NCBI RefSeq assembly: GCF_004342585.1
Contig: NZ_SLZQ01000011.1
Span: 55,873 to 119,872, forward strand
From: Paucimonas lemoignei
GTDB taxonomy: Bacteria; Pseudomonadota; Gammaproteobacteria; Burkholderiales; Burkholderiaceae_D
DNA: 64,000 bases
Reading direction: 5' to 3'
The stretch's first letter is position 1, and the number at the start of each line of letters is the position of its first letter. Positions 8,628 to 16,266 of this stretch are shown here, piece by piece. Under the pieces are notes generated by a model. It saw nothing but the letters and a program-made list of their open reading frames with translations, made no database searches and was not told the DNA's origin. The position numbers and the translations under genes were made by a program.

Positions 8628-9395
8628 TCAAGCAATCTTTTTATCGCGTTCCTGCTCCACCAATGCGATATCTTCCGAAGAGGAATCATCGCGCCAATAC
8701 AGCCTCTTCATGCGTTCGCAAAATTCGACCAACTTGGGATGCCGATGAAGCAGATTCCTGATTTCGCTTTGTCCCGGGAAGCCAAGCGCATTGGCGAACA
8801 AGCCATAAGCGGAAGCATCCGCCACTCCCGGCCGCTCGCCATGGAAGAAAGGCTGCTCGCCCAATAGCATCGCGAGCGCTTTCACATCTTGCGCTGCCAG
8901 GGCAAGGATCTGCGCCGGTTCATGCCGTGCCACGCCCTGGCCATGCAGCAGGGTACGCATCTTGCGGCGCACGAGGCCGGCGATCAAGTTACGTATTCCG
9001 GCCGGCAGCGCGCCAAAGTAGCCGGCCCGCGTGATCGGCCAGGATTCCGGATGCATCCATCGTTCCCAGGCGCCGGCGAAGTAGAGGCTTTCTTCCAGCG
9101 TGCGCAGGATAAGGTGTGCGCGCGCCTGCTCTTCTGACGATACACCATAGGTCAGGTCGATGCCGTGCTCGTTGGCCAGTGTCGCGATGATGATATTGCT
9201 GTCGGCCAGCGTGCTGCCGTCGTTGCGCAGGATGTACGGCACCTTGCCGGTTTTCGATTGCGGCATGCTGTTAAGCGCCACGCAGGTATAGGGAATCTTT
9301 TCCATGCGCAGCCAGGTTTCCAGCTTCAGGCAAAACGGGCTAGGGCTCGGCAAACCCCAGATCGACGGCATTCCGACAACGCGTATCGCTTCCAT
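8628..9395 (-). CDS. Glutathione S-transferase family protein (metaxin/FAX-like)
   Basis: 255 residues. The N-terminal thioredoxin-fold half reads GLPSPSPFCLKLETWLRMEK, with the SPFC turn where GST-like proteins carry the active residue, then KVPYILRNDGSTLADSNIII with the cis-Pro and the SN glutathione-contact pair. The C-terminal helical half ends with FFHGERPGVADASAYGLFAN, the N-capping Asp motif of the fold. Length and sequence resemble the metaxin/failed-axon-connections branch more than classical GSTs. The gene diverges from a TetR regulator across two matching palindromes and is probably its target; a role in detoxifying an electrophile is inferred. Confidence 0.85.
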   Translation of the reverse strand: MEAIRVVGMPSIWGLPSPSPFCLKLETWLRMEKIPYTCVALNSMPQSKTGKVPYILRNDGSTLADSNIIIATLANEHGIDLTYGVSSEEQARAHLILRTLEESLYFAGAWERWMHPESWPITRAGYFGALPAGIRNLIAGLVRRKMRTLLHGQGVARHEPAQILALAAQDVKALAMLLGEQPFFHGERPGVADASAYGLFANALGFPGQSEIRNLLHRHPKLVEFCERMKRLYWRDDSSSEDIALVEQERDKKIA

Positions 9396-9425
9396 GCTGC
9401 GCTCCTGTGAGAGGTAAATGGTATT

Positions 9426-9443
9426 CCATACCGTAAGGTATGG
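9426..9443. promoter_or_regulatory. TetR-type operator 1
   Basis: CCATACCGTAAGGTATGG is a perfect palindrome with 7-bp arms in the spacer between the divergent GST and TetR genes. Its core ATACC-N4-GGTAT recurs at 9474. It lies 31 bp upstream of the GST start codon. Confidence 0.7.
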
Positions 9444-9473
9444 TCATCATTCCATCAAGTCTTGTCATTGTCA

Positions 9474-9487
9474 ATACCTTGAGGTAT
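9474..9487. promoter_or_regulatory. TetR-type operator 2
   Basis: ATACCTTGAGGTAT is a perfect palindrome sharing ATACC-N4-GGTAT with operator 1, 46 bp away centre to centre. It ends 10 bp before the TetR start codon and overlaps a possible -10 (TATGGT at 9485, 17 bp after TTGTCA at 9462), as expected for autorepression. Confidence 0.7.
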
Positions 9488-9496
9488 GGTGATGTC

Positions 9497-10027
9497 ATGG
9501 ATGACAAACTGAATCGACAGCGCTGGCTCACCGCCGGCTTGCAAACGTTGGCAGAAGTAGGGCCGGAAGGTTTGAGGATCATGCCGATTGCCGAGCAATT
9601 GGGCGTGACCAAGGGGAGCTTTTATTGGCACTTCAAGAATCTCGAGGATTACCAGGCAGCCTTGCTGGAAGAGTGGGAACACAGCTACACGCAAGAAGCG
9701 ATTCAATACCTGGAAAAAGAAGAGTCTGATCCCACTACCAAACTACGCACCTGGATCACCGGGGCGGCGTATGCAGACTTCAAGCTGGACCGGGCGATCC
9801 GTTCATGGTCGTTGAACAATACGAATGTACGAGAAGTGCGAGCCAGGGTCGATCAAGAGCGGATCGATTACCTTGCGAAGTTATTGCGCGCGGTCGGCTG
9901 GTCGAAGGAGGAAGCGCTCACGCTCGCGCAATGGACGTATTGCGCCTGGGTCGGTTATGCCATCCTGGACGGGACGACGACAGAAAAACAGCTCAAGCTG
10001 ATTCTCTCGATTCTCACTCCCAGGTAA
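9497..10027 (+). CDS. TetR/AcrR-family transcriptional regulator
   Basis: 176 residues from ATG 9497. An earlier in-frame ATG at 9440 lies inside operator 1 and would add residues outside the family. The N-terminal HTH is typical: LRIMPIAEQLGVTKGSFYWHFKNLEDYQAALLEEW. The C-terminal ligand domain is helical (YLEKEESDPTTKLRTWI, then RAIRSWSLNNTNVREVRARVD, a motif common in TetR C-terminal domains). It is divergent from the GST gene with two palindromes between, so repression of both genes and release by an electrophilic ligand is the simplest reading. Confidence 0.9.
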   Translation: MDDKLNRQRWLTAGLQTLAEVGPEGLRIMPIAEQLGVTKGSFYWHFKNLEDYQAALLEEWEHSYTQEAIQYLEKEESDPTTKLRTWITGAAYADFKLDRAIRSWSLNNTNVREVRARVDQERIDYLAKLLRAVGWSKEEALTLAQWTYCAWVGYAILDGTTTEKQLKLILSILTPR

Positions 10028-10031
10028 GCCA

Positions 10032-10928
10032 TCAGCTTTTGTTTTCTCCATTCGGCAATTCGCTGGCGCTGCCGGTCATGAGCTCGTACTGCGCAATTAC
10101 CTGCGCACCAAACAGCAACAACGTAGCGGCAAGTTCCAGGCTCAGCAATAGCACCACCGCCGTGGTTAGCGCGCCATACACGACGCTGGCTTGCGAGAGA
10201 TGGGCGAAGTACCACAACAGCACGCGCCGCACGCCTTCCCACAGGAGCGCTGCCGTCACGCCGCCGATCAGGGCATGCTGAAACGACAGGCGGCCGACCG
10301 GCATGAACCAGTAAATCAGGGTAAACATCAGCACTTCACCGCCCAGGCCCAATAGATACAGCAGCAAGCCCGATACGCGTTCCAAACTCCAGTGCCGTGA
10401 GCCCAGCACCAGTTCATGCTCGCTCATGATTTCCACGCCATGGACAAGCATCGTCAGCAGCAAGAGGCCGATACCAAACAGCAGGACCGCGCTGTAAGGC
10501 AGCAGCGCTGAAATCAGGAAGTGGCGCCGGCGCTTGGCAAAGCGATGGTAAAAAATGATCGACATCGCCTGGTTCAATACCGAGAATGCCAGCGAACTGA
10601 AAAACAGCATGCTGCCCAGCAGAGCCCAGCCGATCACCGAGCGGTTATCCAGGAAATTCAGCAATTCCTCGATCACGGCCCGGGATTGGCTCGGCACCAG
10701 CCACTCCAGGTAACGCCCGGCCGTATCCAGCAGTTCCGCCTGGTCGACCACGTGGGAGAGTGCAATGACAATCAAGATCAAGAGCGGCACCAGCGACAGC
10801 ATGGCGTAGTAAGCCACGGCGCCGGCCAGCAGTAAGCCATTATTGGCCAGGAAGCTTTTCGCTGCCTGCAGTAAAAATGCACCCGGGTGCTTGAGGATGT
10901 GGGCTAGATGTTTGTTCAGTAGCGGCAT
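10032..10928 (-). CDS. YihY/BrkB-family inner membrane protein
   Basis: 298 residues from ATG 10928, which has GGAAG just upstream and gives an N-terminus (LKHPGAFLLQAAKSFLANN) of family type; ATG 10976 would add 16 residues. The diagnostic start GLLLAGAVAYYAMLSLVPLL is followed by six hydrophobic segments, including GWALLGSMLFFSSLAFSVLN and GGVTAALLWEGVRRVLLWYF. The family was once called RNase BN, but that activity belongs to another protein and the role of YihY proteins is unknown. It ends 4 bp from the TetR stop, converging. Confidence 0.88.
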   Translation of the reverse strand: MPLLNKHLAHILKHPGAFLLQAAKSFLANNGLLLAGAVAYYAMLSLVPLLILIVIALSHVVDQAELLDTAGRYLEWLVPSQSRAVIEELLNFLDNRSVIGWALLGSMLFFSSLAFSVLNQAMSIIFYHRFAKRRRHFLISALLPYSAVLLFGIGLLLLTMLVHGVEIMSEHELVLGSRHWSLERVSGLLLYLLGLGGEVLMFTLIYWFMPVGRLSFQHALIGGVTAALLWEGVRRVLLWYFAHLSQASVVYGALTTAVVLLLSLELAATLLLFGAQVIAQYELMTGSASELPNGENKS

Positions 10929-10984
10929 TCGCTTCCAGGCAAGAGTGAATGTTGCATAGCTATAAGCATTCGACACCGAGCCTT

Positions 10985-11098
10985 GTGAAACGTTTATCCG
11001 CTTTCATTTGCGCCGCAATAACGGAATTGCCGCGTGACGTGGTGGAGAACATCGCTTACCAAAATGGCGCGGCGATGTTCAGCGTGGAGAAGTTCTAA
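10985..11098 (+). pseudogene. 3' remnant of an amidohydrolase-like gene
   Basis: This frame runs to TAA at 11096-11098 and reads AAITELPRDVVENIAYQNG followed by AAMFSVEKF. LP-x(2)-V-x(2)-NI-x-Y-N-x-A-x-(L/M)F is the usual C-terminus of amidohydrolase-2 TIM-barrel proteins. No upstream part of such a gene exists, and an oppositely oriented gene begins at 10928, so this is read as a leftover gene end. The same stretch contains a 9-bp inverted repeat (GAACATCGC at 11047, GCGATGTTC at 11072). Confidence 0.4.
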
Positions 11099-11108
11099 GC
11101 TTCTTTGG

Positions 11109-11309
11109 TCAGCCGTTCAACGCCGCCTTGGCCGCTTCCTCCGGCGTCAAGCCTTCATAGAACTGGTCGGTGAACCATTCGACCTCTTCCTCGATATGTT
11201 CTTGCGCCTGTTCCAGCGTGGCGCCACCCGCCACCAGGTGTTTTTCAACCTCGATGCACCAGGCAATCAGCGCTTCGGTTTCCGGGTCGAGTTGTTCTTT
11301 CTTGGCCAT
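11109..11309 (-). CDS. Small acidic conserved-type protein
   Basis: 66 residues: MAKKEQLDPETEALIAWCIE then VEKHLVAGGATLEQAQEHIE, finishing with LTPEEAAKAALNG. An AGGA ribosome-binding site sits 7 bp before the start. The protein is acidic, predicted helical and lacks a membrane segment; the single Cys is in the first helix. It follows dbpA by 50 bp on the same strand and may be its operon partner. No function is recognised. Confidence 0.75.
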   Translation of the reverse strand: MAKKEQLDPETEALIAWCIEVEKHLVAGGATLEQAQEHIEEEVEWFTDQFYEGLTPEEAAKAALNG

Positions 11310-11359
11310 TGCTTTGTCCTTTCAAAGCCGGCGCATCACGCTGCTACGCCGGCAAAATT

Positions 11360-12745
11360 TTATACGCCGATAAAGCGCATCCTGAAATTGCGCCCCTTGA
11401 TATTGCCTTTGGATAGCGCCGCAAACGCCCGCTCGGCAACGCGACGGTCGAGCGCGACATAGGTCATGAATTCAAAGACATTGATCTTGCCCACCTGTTC
11501 CTTGGTGAGGCCAACTTCGCCGGTCAAGGCTCCGAGCAAATCACCTGGACGCAGCTTATCCTTCTTGCCGCCCTGGATACACACGGTCACCATCGGCGCG
11601 CGCAAGTTGTTGGGCTGTGCCTCATCATAAGCCGGCAAATCAAACCATTGCACCGGCTTGGCCTGGTATTCCTCTATCAGCTTGACCCATTTCTTTTCAT
11701 TCGGCGCGCATAGCGACAGCGCCAGGCCTTTTTCGCCGCCGCGCCCGGTGCGGCCGATGCGGTGGACATGCACTTCGGCGTCTTTGGAGACGTCGACATT
11801 GATCACTGCGCCCAGCGTTTGAATATCCAGGCCGCGCGCGGCGACGTCGGTTGCCACCAGTACCGAACAACTGCGGTTGGCAAACAGCACCAGGATTTCA
11901 TCGCGCTCGCGTTGTTCCAGGTCGCCATGCAGCGCCAGCGCGGAAAATCCCTGTTCACGCAAATACTCGGCCAGCTCGCGGCAATGGATCTTGGTATTGC
12001 AAAAGACTAGCGTCGACACCGGCTGGTAATGGTGCAAGAGCCCCGCGACTGCCGTGTGGCGCTCTTCATAACCGATTTCATAGAATCGCTGTTCGATCTG
12101 GCCTTCCGCGTGCTGCGTCTCCGCCGCGACTTCAACCGGGTCGCGCAAGAACGGACTGCTTAGCTTGCGGATATCGTCCGGGTAGGTCGCGGAAAAAAGC
12201 AATGTCTGGCGCCGCGCCGGGCAGGCGCTGACGATGCCGGCAATCTCTTCCTGAAAGCCCATGTCGACCATGCGGTCGGCCTCATCCAGCACCAGCGTCT
12301 GGATCGTATTGAGATTGATGCTGCCGCGCCCGAGATGGTCGCGAATGCGCCCCGGCGTGCCGACCACGATATGCGCGCCGTGTTCGAGCGAGGCGATTTG
12401 CGGGCGCATCGGCGCGCCGCCGCACAGCGTCAGCACCTTGATATTGTCGGCAAAGCGCGCGAGCTTGCGCAACTCATTCGATACCTGGTCAGCCAGTTCG
12501 CGCGTCGGGCACAAGACCAGCGCCTGGATCGCGAACCAGGTCGGGTTCAAGCGATGCAGGATGCCGATGCCGAATGCCGCCGTCTTGCCGCTGCCGGTCT
12601 TGGCTTGCGCGATCAGGTCGCGTCCTTCGAGGGCGACGGGCAAGCTTTGCGCCTGGATCGGCGTCATCTCTTGATAGCCGAGCGAGTCGAGATTGGCCAG
12701 CATGGCAGGCGCCAGCGGCAGGCTGGAAAATGAAGTGGTAGTCAT
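11360..12745 (-). CDS. dbpA: ATP-dependent RNA helicase DbpA
   Basis: 461 residues. The DEAD-box core shows the Q-motif (GYQEMTPIQAQSLPVAL), motif I AKTGSGKT, Ia PTRELADQ, Ib GTPGR, II DEAD, III SAT, V ATDVAARGLD and VI HRIGRTGR. The C-terminal domain (residues ~385-461: VTVCIQGGKKDKLRPGDLLG then FMTYVALDRRVAERAF) is the DbpA RNA-binding domain that recognises hairpin 92 of 23S rRNA. The enzyme acts in late 50S ribosome assembly. It is transcribed away from the cold-shock gene and probably leads the 11109 gene. Confidence 0.96.
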   Translation of the reverse strand: MTTTSFSSLPLAPAMLANLDSLGYQEMTPIQAQSLPVALEGRDLIAQAKTGSGKTAAFGIGILHRLNPTWFAIQALVLCPTRELADQVSNELRKLARFADNIKVLTLCGGAPMRPQIASLEHGAHIVVGTPGRIRDHLGRGSINLNTIQTLVLDEADRMVDMGFQEEIAGIVSACPARRQTLLFSATYPDDIRKLSSPFLRDPVEVAAETQHAEGQIEQRFYEIGYEERHTAVAGLLHHYQPVSTLVFCNTKIHCRELAEYLREQGFSALALHGDLEQRERDEILVLFANRSCSVLVATDVAARGLDIQTLGAVINVDVSKDAEVHVHRIGRTGRGGEKGLALSLCAPNEKKWVKLIEEYQAKPVQWFDLPAYDEAQPNNLRAPMVTVCIQGGKKDKLRPGDLLGALTGEVGLTKEQVGKINVFEFMTYVALDRRVAERAFAALSKGNIKGRNFRMRFIGV

Positions 12746-13143
12746 AGAATCCTAGAGTAGGAAGACAGTGTAACAGGTCAACCTATGGCGGTTGAGGCCT
12801 GTGGTGCACGCTGCGCTTCCTAGGCTATGGCGGTGGAAAAGCGTGATGTGAAGATGAGGATGCAGGCATCGCGATCATGACAAGATAACGCGCATCCTGT
12901 GACGGCGATGGGCTTTTACCAATGTTTATTGCTATCAACGCTAAATGAAAATATGTGTAGGTGATTCGCAGGATTACCTGTATATTGAGCTTTGCACGTG
13001 CAGTTCAAGTCGTTTTATTGTCGGTCTCTCTCCCGTCTAGTTCGTTTCAGAACTATTCCTGTTTGAATCCCTTCGGTTATTTCTCTTGGTCTCCCGCGTG
13101 TATCTCCGGGTTTCAACCCTTAATTTTTTTACAAGGTAATCAC
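12746..13143 (+). promoter_or_regulatory. Spacer and long 5' leader of the cold-shock gene
   Basis: 398 bp lie between the divergent dbpA and csp genes. The ~180 bp before csp are pyrimidine-rich, with CCCGTCTAGTTCG and repeated TCTCTTGGTCTCCCG-type stretches. They end with an AAGGTAA ribosome-binding site 7 bp before ATG. No ORF in the csp frame is convincing. Long untranslated leaders are typical of CspA-family mRNAs, where they act as RNA thermosensors; that function here is inferred. Confidence 0.5.
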
Positions 13144-13353
13144 ATGAGTATTCAAACTGGCACAGTAAAATGGTTTAACGACGCTAAAGGTTTCGGCTTT
13201 ATCACTCCGGAAGGCGGCGGCGCCGACCTGTTCGCCCATTTCCAGGACATTCAATCGACCGGCTTCAAGAGCCTGACTGAAAACCAGCGCGTCTCGTTCG
13301 AGCGCGGCACCGGTCCGAAAGGCGAGAAAGCCACCAATATCCGCGTCATCTAA
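13144..13353 (+). CDS. CspA-family cold-shock protein
   Basis: 69 residues, standard for the family. RNP1 reads KGFGFITP and RNP2 DLFAHF. The opening [20 protein letters not shown] and the closing [10 protein letters not shown] are typical. The product is a single-strand nucleic acid chaperone with an OB fold. ATG 13144 is chosen because the longer frame upstream lies in the leader and encodes nothing family-like. It is divergent from dbpA, and cold-shock use of both is plausible. Confidence 0.95.
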   Translation: MSIQTGTVKWFNDAKGFGFITPEGGGADLFAHFQDIQSTGFKSLTENQRVSFERGTGPKGEKATNIRVI

Positions 13354-13423
13354 TAGATGACAGCGGCACTGCGCCGGCATCGGGCCTGCCTTGGGTAGAT
13401 TCGATGCATCAGCAATAAAAAAC

Positions 13424-13528
13424 TAGTCACGTCATCGGACCGGGACACCACGCAGATAGCATGGGTACCCTCCAGAAGTGACTAACCTGATCCGGATGGA
13501 TTCGCTAAGCCCGCTGATGCGGGCTTTT
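13424..13528 (+). ncRNA. Candidate small RNA ending in an intrinsic terminator
   Basis: Downstream of csp a -35/-10-like pair (TTGGGT at 13391, CAATAA at 13413, 16 bp apart) precedes TAGTCAC (13424-13430). Its exact inverse GTGACTA lies at 13478-13484, so the ends of this stretch can pair. An intrinsic terminator closes the unit at 13528, giving a transcript of roughly 105 nt without a credible ORF. It could also be a structured csp 3' UTR. No known RNA family was recognised. Confidence 0.4.
13507..13528 (+). terminator. Intrinsic terminator
   Basis: GCCCGC-TGAT-GCGGGC (13509-13524) followed by TTTTGCGTTT, preceded by AA. It is best oriented for the + strand. It would end either the csp transcript or the candidate small RNA; in the other direction the T-run is poor. 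Confidence 0.75.
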
Positions 13529-13600
13529 GCGTTTACGGGCGCACGCCATGCGCGAGTTGCGTACCGCAAACTGCAGCCGATTGATCTGCCCTCACAGCAG

Positions 13601-13993
13601 TTAAGAGTTGTCAGAGAGGTCCGAGGAGAGATGGCCGCCTTCGTAATCCCAGGCAGCCTCGGCCTGGTCAAGATCATAGCCGGGGGGCCGGTACATTCCA
13701 GGTTTCCTCACGGCTTCGTCCACTTCTTGAGGCGTGAGCAATACCGTCGTTTTACACAAGGCGGTGCCTGTCGAATTGACCCGCAAGGCAAGCGCGGTGG
13801 CGGTGACATTGTCCGGAAGGTCGCCAATGATAAAGACATCTCTTTCACCGAACGCAAAATAATAGGCTTCGACTTTGCCGCCCACGGACTCGAACAACTG
13901 GTCGACGGCTGCACGGCGCTTGGTCCCGCCTTCTTTCAACAGCCCGCTTATGCCATCACCGATGTAATTCACCTCGATCAGATATTTGGCCAT
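13601..13993 (-). CDS. GYD-domain protein
   Basis: 130 residues. Two ATGs are available; AAGGAG abuts the first (13999) but lies at proper spacing from the second (13993), so MAKYLIEVNYIGDG is the chosen start. The ferredoxin-like GYD domain covers residues ~1-100 (YIGDGISGLLKEGGTKRRAA then AYYFAFGERDVFIIGDLPDN). The C-terminal ~30 residues are acidic and probably disordered. Family members are widespread and uncharacterised. It is transcribed alone. Confidence 0.85.
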   Translation of the reverse strand: MAKYLIEVNYIGDGISGLLKEGGTKRRAAVDQLFESVGGKVEAYYFAFGERDVFIIGDLPDNVTATALALRVNSTGTALCKTTVLLTPQEVDEAVRKPGMYRPPGYDLDQAEAAWDYEGGHLSSDLSDNS

Positions 13994-14141
13994 TTGCATC
14001 TCCTTCCGACACCGTGCAGTGACTCATTCTTTATAGGTCACTTCTGCATTTAGCAAAGAAGGAATTGCAAAAGGCTTGAGCAATCCGTGTCTCTTATGCC
14101 ATGGTGCAATCAAATCGCGCAGGCATCGGCGCGGATAAGCA

Positions 14142-15359
14142 TCAACCCTGATCCCTCACCTTGGCAACCGGACTATGCCGCAAGCGAAACGCATCCGGCA
14201 TGCCCGAGCCTAATAGCGGGCGCAGATACAAGCGGAAGGCATCGGTAATATCGGTGCCGCTGGCAGTGATGAATTCATCTTCCATGACGCGCGTCTTGCC
14301 GGCTACCGCCTCCAACGGCAGCAATTCGTACTCGACCGAGTAATAGCCGGTGCGCTTGATCGCGACTGAGCCGTCGCGGTCGCCCCACATGGCGAATTGC
14401 ACTGCCTTTTCCCCGACCTCGCGGGCTTCGCGCTGGTCGACGTCCGAGACACAGCCGATGAAGGAGCGCTGCAGGTAGCCGAAGGTATCGCCGCGCACCC
14501 GCTTGATGCCGAGCTTGGACTTGATTTCCTCGCATAGCAAATCCGCCATCGCGCCGGTGCCGGAGAGTTGCACATTACCGTGCGCATCGTGCTCCATTTC
14601 CTTGGCCAGGAGGCTGGCGATCGGCGCGCCGGATACATCATGGATGCCTTCGGAGACGGCAATCACGCAGCGGCCGAAGCGCTCGTACGTCGCTTTCACA
14701 TCAGCCAGGAATTTTTCCAGGACAAAGGTGCGCTCCGGCAGATAGATCAGGTGCGGGCCATCGTCCGGAAATTTCTTGCCCAGCGCCGAGGCGGCAGTCA
14801 GAAAGCCGGCATGCCGCCCCATCACCACGCCCACATACACGCCCGGCAGCGAAGCATTGTCGAGATTGGCGCCGGTAAAGGCTTGCGCCACGAAGCGCGC
14901 CGCCGAGGGGAAGCCGGGCGTGTGGTCATTGCCGACCAGGTCGTTGTCGATGGTCTTGGGGATGTGGATGCTGCGCAGCGGATAGCCGGCCTTGCGCGCT
15001 TCCTCGCTGACAATGCGCACCGTGTCGGAGGAATCGTTGCCGCCTATATAAAAGAAGTGCTCGATCTCATGCGCGCGCAGCACCTGGAAAATTTCCTGGC
15101 AATACTTCAGGTCCGGCTTGTCGCGCGTGGAGCCCAGCGCGGAAGAAGGCGTGTTGGCGACCAGTTCCAGGTTGTGGCTGGTTTCCTGGGTGAGATCGAC
15201 GAAGTCTTCATTGATGATGCCGCGCACGCCATGCCGCGCCCCGTACACCCGCTCGACTTGCTTAAAGCGTCGCGCTTCGAGCGTCACGCCGACCAGGGAT
15301 TGATTGATGACCGCAGTGGGGCCGCCGCCTTGGGCGACCAGGATTTTTCCGGAAGGCAT
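14142..15359 (-). CDS. 6-phosphofructokinase, probably PPi-dependent type
   Basis: 405 residues, phosphorylating fructose 6-phosphate in glycolysis. The N-terminal phosphate loop is KILVAQGGGPTAVINQSLVG; GGNDSSDT near residue 104 replaces the GGDGS of ATP enzymes; and IPKTIDNDLVGNDHTPGF carries the Lys typical of pyrophosphate-using members in place of the Gly of ATP-PFKs. The substrate loop VVMGRHAGFLTAASAL is intact. Together these favour a reversible PPi enzyme, although donor use in this clade is not settled by motifs alone. A 45-codon gene lies 98 bp upstream on the same strand. Confidence 0.9.
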   Translation of the reverse strand: MPSGKILVAQGGGPTAVINQSLVGVTLEARRFKQVERVYGARHGVRGIINEDFVDLTQETSHNLELVANTPSSALGSTRDKPDLKYCQEIFQVLRAHEIEHFFYIGGNDSSDTVRIVSEEARKAGYPLRSIHIPKTIDNDLVGNDHTPGFPSAARFVAQAFTGANLDNASLPGVYVGVVMGRHAGFLTAASALGKKFPDDGPHLIYLPERTFVLEKFLADVKATYERFGRCVIAVSEGIHDVSGAPIASLLAKEMEHDAHGNVQLSGTGAMADLLCEEIKSKLGIKRVRGDTFGYLQRSFIGCVSDVDQREAREVGEKAVQFAMWGDRDGSVAIKRTGYYSVEYELLPLEAVAGKTRVMEDEFITASGTDITDAFRLYLRPLLGSGMPDAFRLRHSPVAKVRDQG

Positions 15360-15457
15360 ACCAATCCTCCTTGTTGTTGTCGATCTGGGACGATGCGTGA
15401 TCCGATTCTATACCCAGCAATGGCGGCAATGACAACAAGATGGAGAAAAAGTGGAGG

Positions 15458-15595
15458 CTAGTGCGGCGAGATGTCTTTCTGCTGCGGCGCGGGAGCGGCG
15501 TCATTCCAGGCTGCCTGCACGGCTTTATCGACTTCACTCAACATGAAGTCATACCAGGAATCCGCCCTTTGCTTGATTTCTTCCAGGGTATCCAT
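15458..15595 (-). CDS. 45-residue small protein upstream of phosphofructokinase
   Basis: Reads MDTLEEIKQRADSWYDFMLS then EVDKAVQAAWNDAAPAPQQ, ending KDISPH. AAGGAGG lies 5 bp before the ATG, a near-perfect ribosome-binding site, which argues strongly for translation. The first 30 residues form an amphipathic helix; the tail is Pro/Ala-rich. It is 98 bp upstream of the phosphofructokinase start on the same strand, so it could be a leader gene or a small binding partner. No family is recognised. Confidence 0.6.
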   Translation of the reverse strand: MDTLEEIKQRADSWYDFMLSEVDKAVQAAWNDAAPAPQQKDISPH

Positions 15596-15717
15596 GGCAG
15601 CCTCCTTCTTTGTCGGTGGTGGTGACTTGACTATAGCACCAGACTTCGTTCCTAACGCGAGCCATGCATGGCGCTTATATAAATTTCCTTGTGCCCGTAC
15701 CTGGTACCCGGCACCGG

Positions 15718-16080
15718 TTAATCTTCAGCCAGCTTCGTATATTTTTTCGCCGATCCATACGCCAGGCCGACCGGGTACTTCTGTTCATTCTTCTTCAGCT
15801 TGGCGGCTGCCGCTTCCAGCAAATCGAAGCCGGCTTCATCCGCCACCAGCAACAGATACATCAGCACATCCGCGCATTCCTCCTGCAGTGCCTGCCGATA
15901 GGCCGGGTCATTCTTGGCTGCCTGCATCTCGTCATCGGTTTTCCACTGCGTCAGCTCCAACAGCTCCGCCGCTTCGATGCTGACCGAGGCGATCAGGTTT
16001 TTCAGGGTATGGAATTGCTTCCAGTTGCGCTCGTCGCGAAATTGGAAGAGGGCGGTCTGTAAAGCGGCAAGGTCATTCAT
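15718..16080 (-). CDS. MazG-like nucleotide pyrophosphohydrolase
   Basis: 120 residues starting MNDLAALQTALFQFRDERNW (ATG 16080; the frame is open 8 codons further upstream). The all-alpha NTP-PPase signature is present: EAAELLELTQW with the first metal-binding Glu pair and EECADVLMYLLLVADEAGFD with the E-x(2)-D second half. This matches the MazG-like/RS21-C6 branch that hydrolyses dCTP or other non-canonical dNTPs to monophosphate and PPi. It probably acts in nucleotide-pool sanitation and is transcribed alone. Confidence 0.85.
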   Translation of the reverse strand: MNDLAALQTALFQFRDERNWKQFHTLKNLIASVSIEAAELLELTQWKTDDEMQAAKNDPAYRQALQEECADVLMYLLLVADEAGFDLLEAAAAKLKKNEQKYPVGLAYGSAKKYTKLAED

Positions 16081-16266
16081 AAACGGCGGGCAGGTGGCGA
16101 ACAATGGGCGGCAATATTTGCATCACATCATATACGGATTGGCTAGCCATGGCACCTCGCGCCACATTGTGTAAGCTTAGCTTCAAGGCGCCCGCCGCGT
16201 TACAATGGCGGCCTGCGCGGTCTATCTGTAGCCCTCTCAATTGTCCCTCATTAATTTTCCTTTCGA

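Noticed and set aside
11047..11080. Inverted repeat GAACATCGC/GCGATGTTC as a terminator
   Set aside because: It lacks a T-run and lies inside the amidohydrolase remnant's codons; coincidence is as likely.
14568..15461. A 297-codon frame on the + strand
   Set aside because: It is the antisense shadow of the phosphofructokinase gene; its protein is low in conserved pattern and rich in Arg/Gly/His as expected from a mirrored GC-rich gene.
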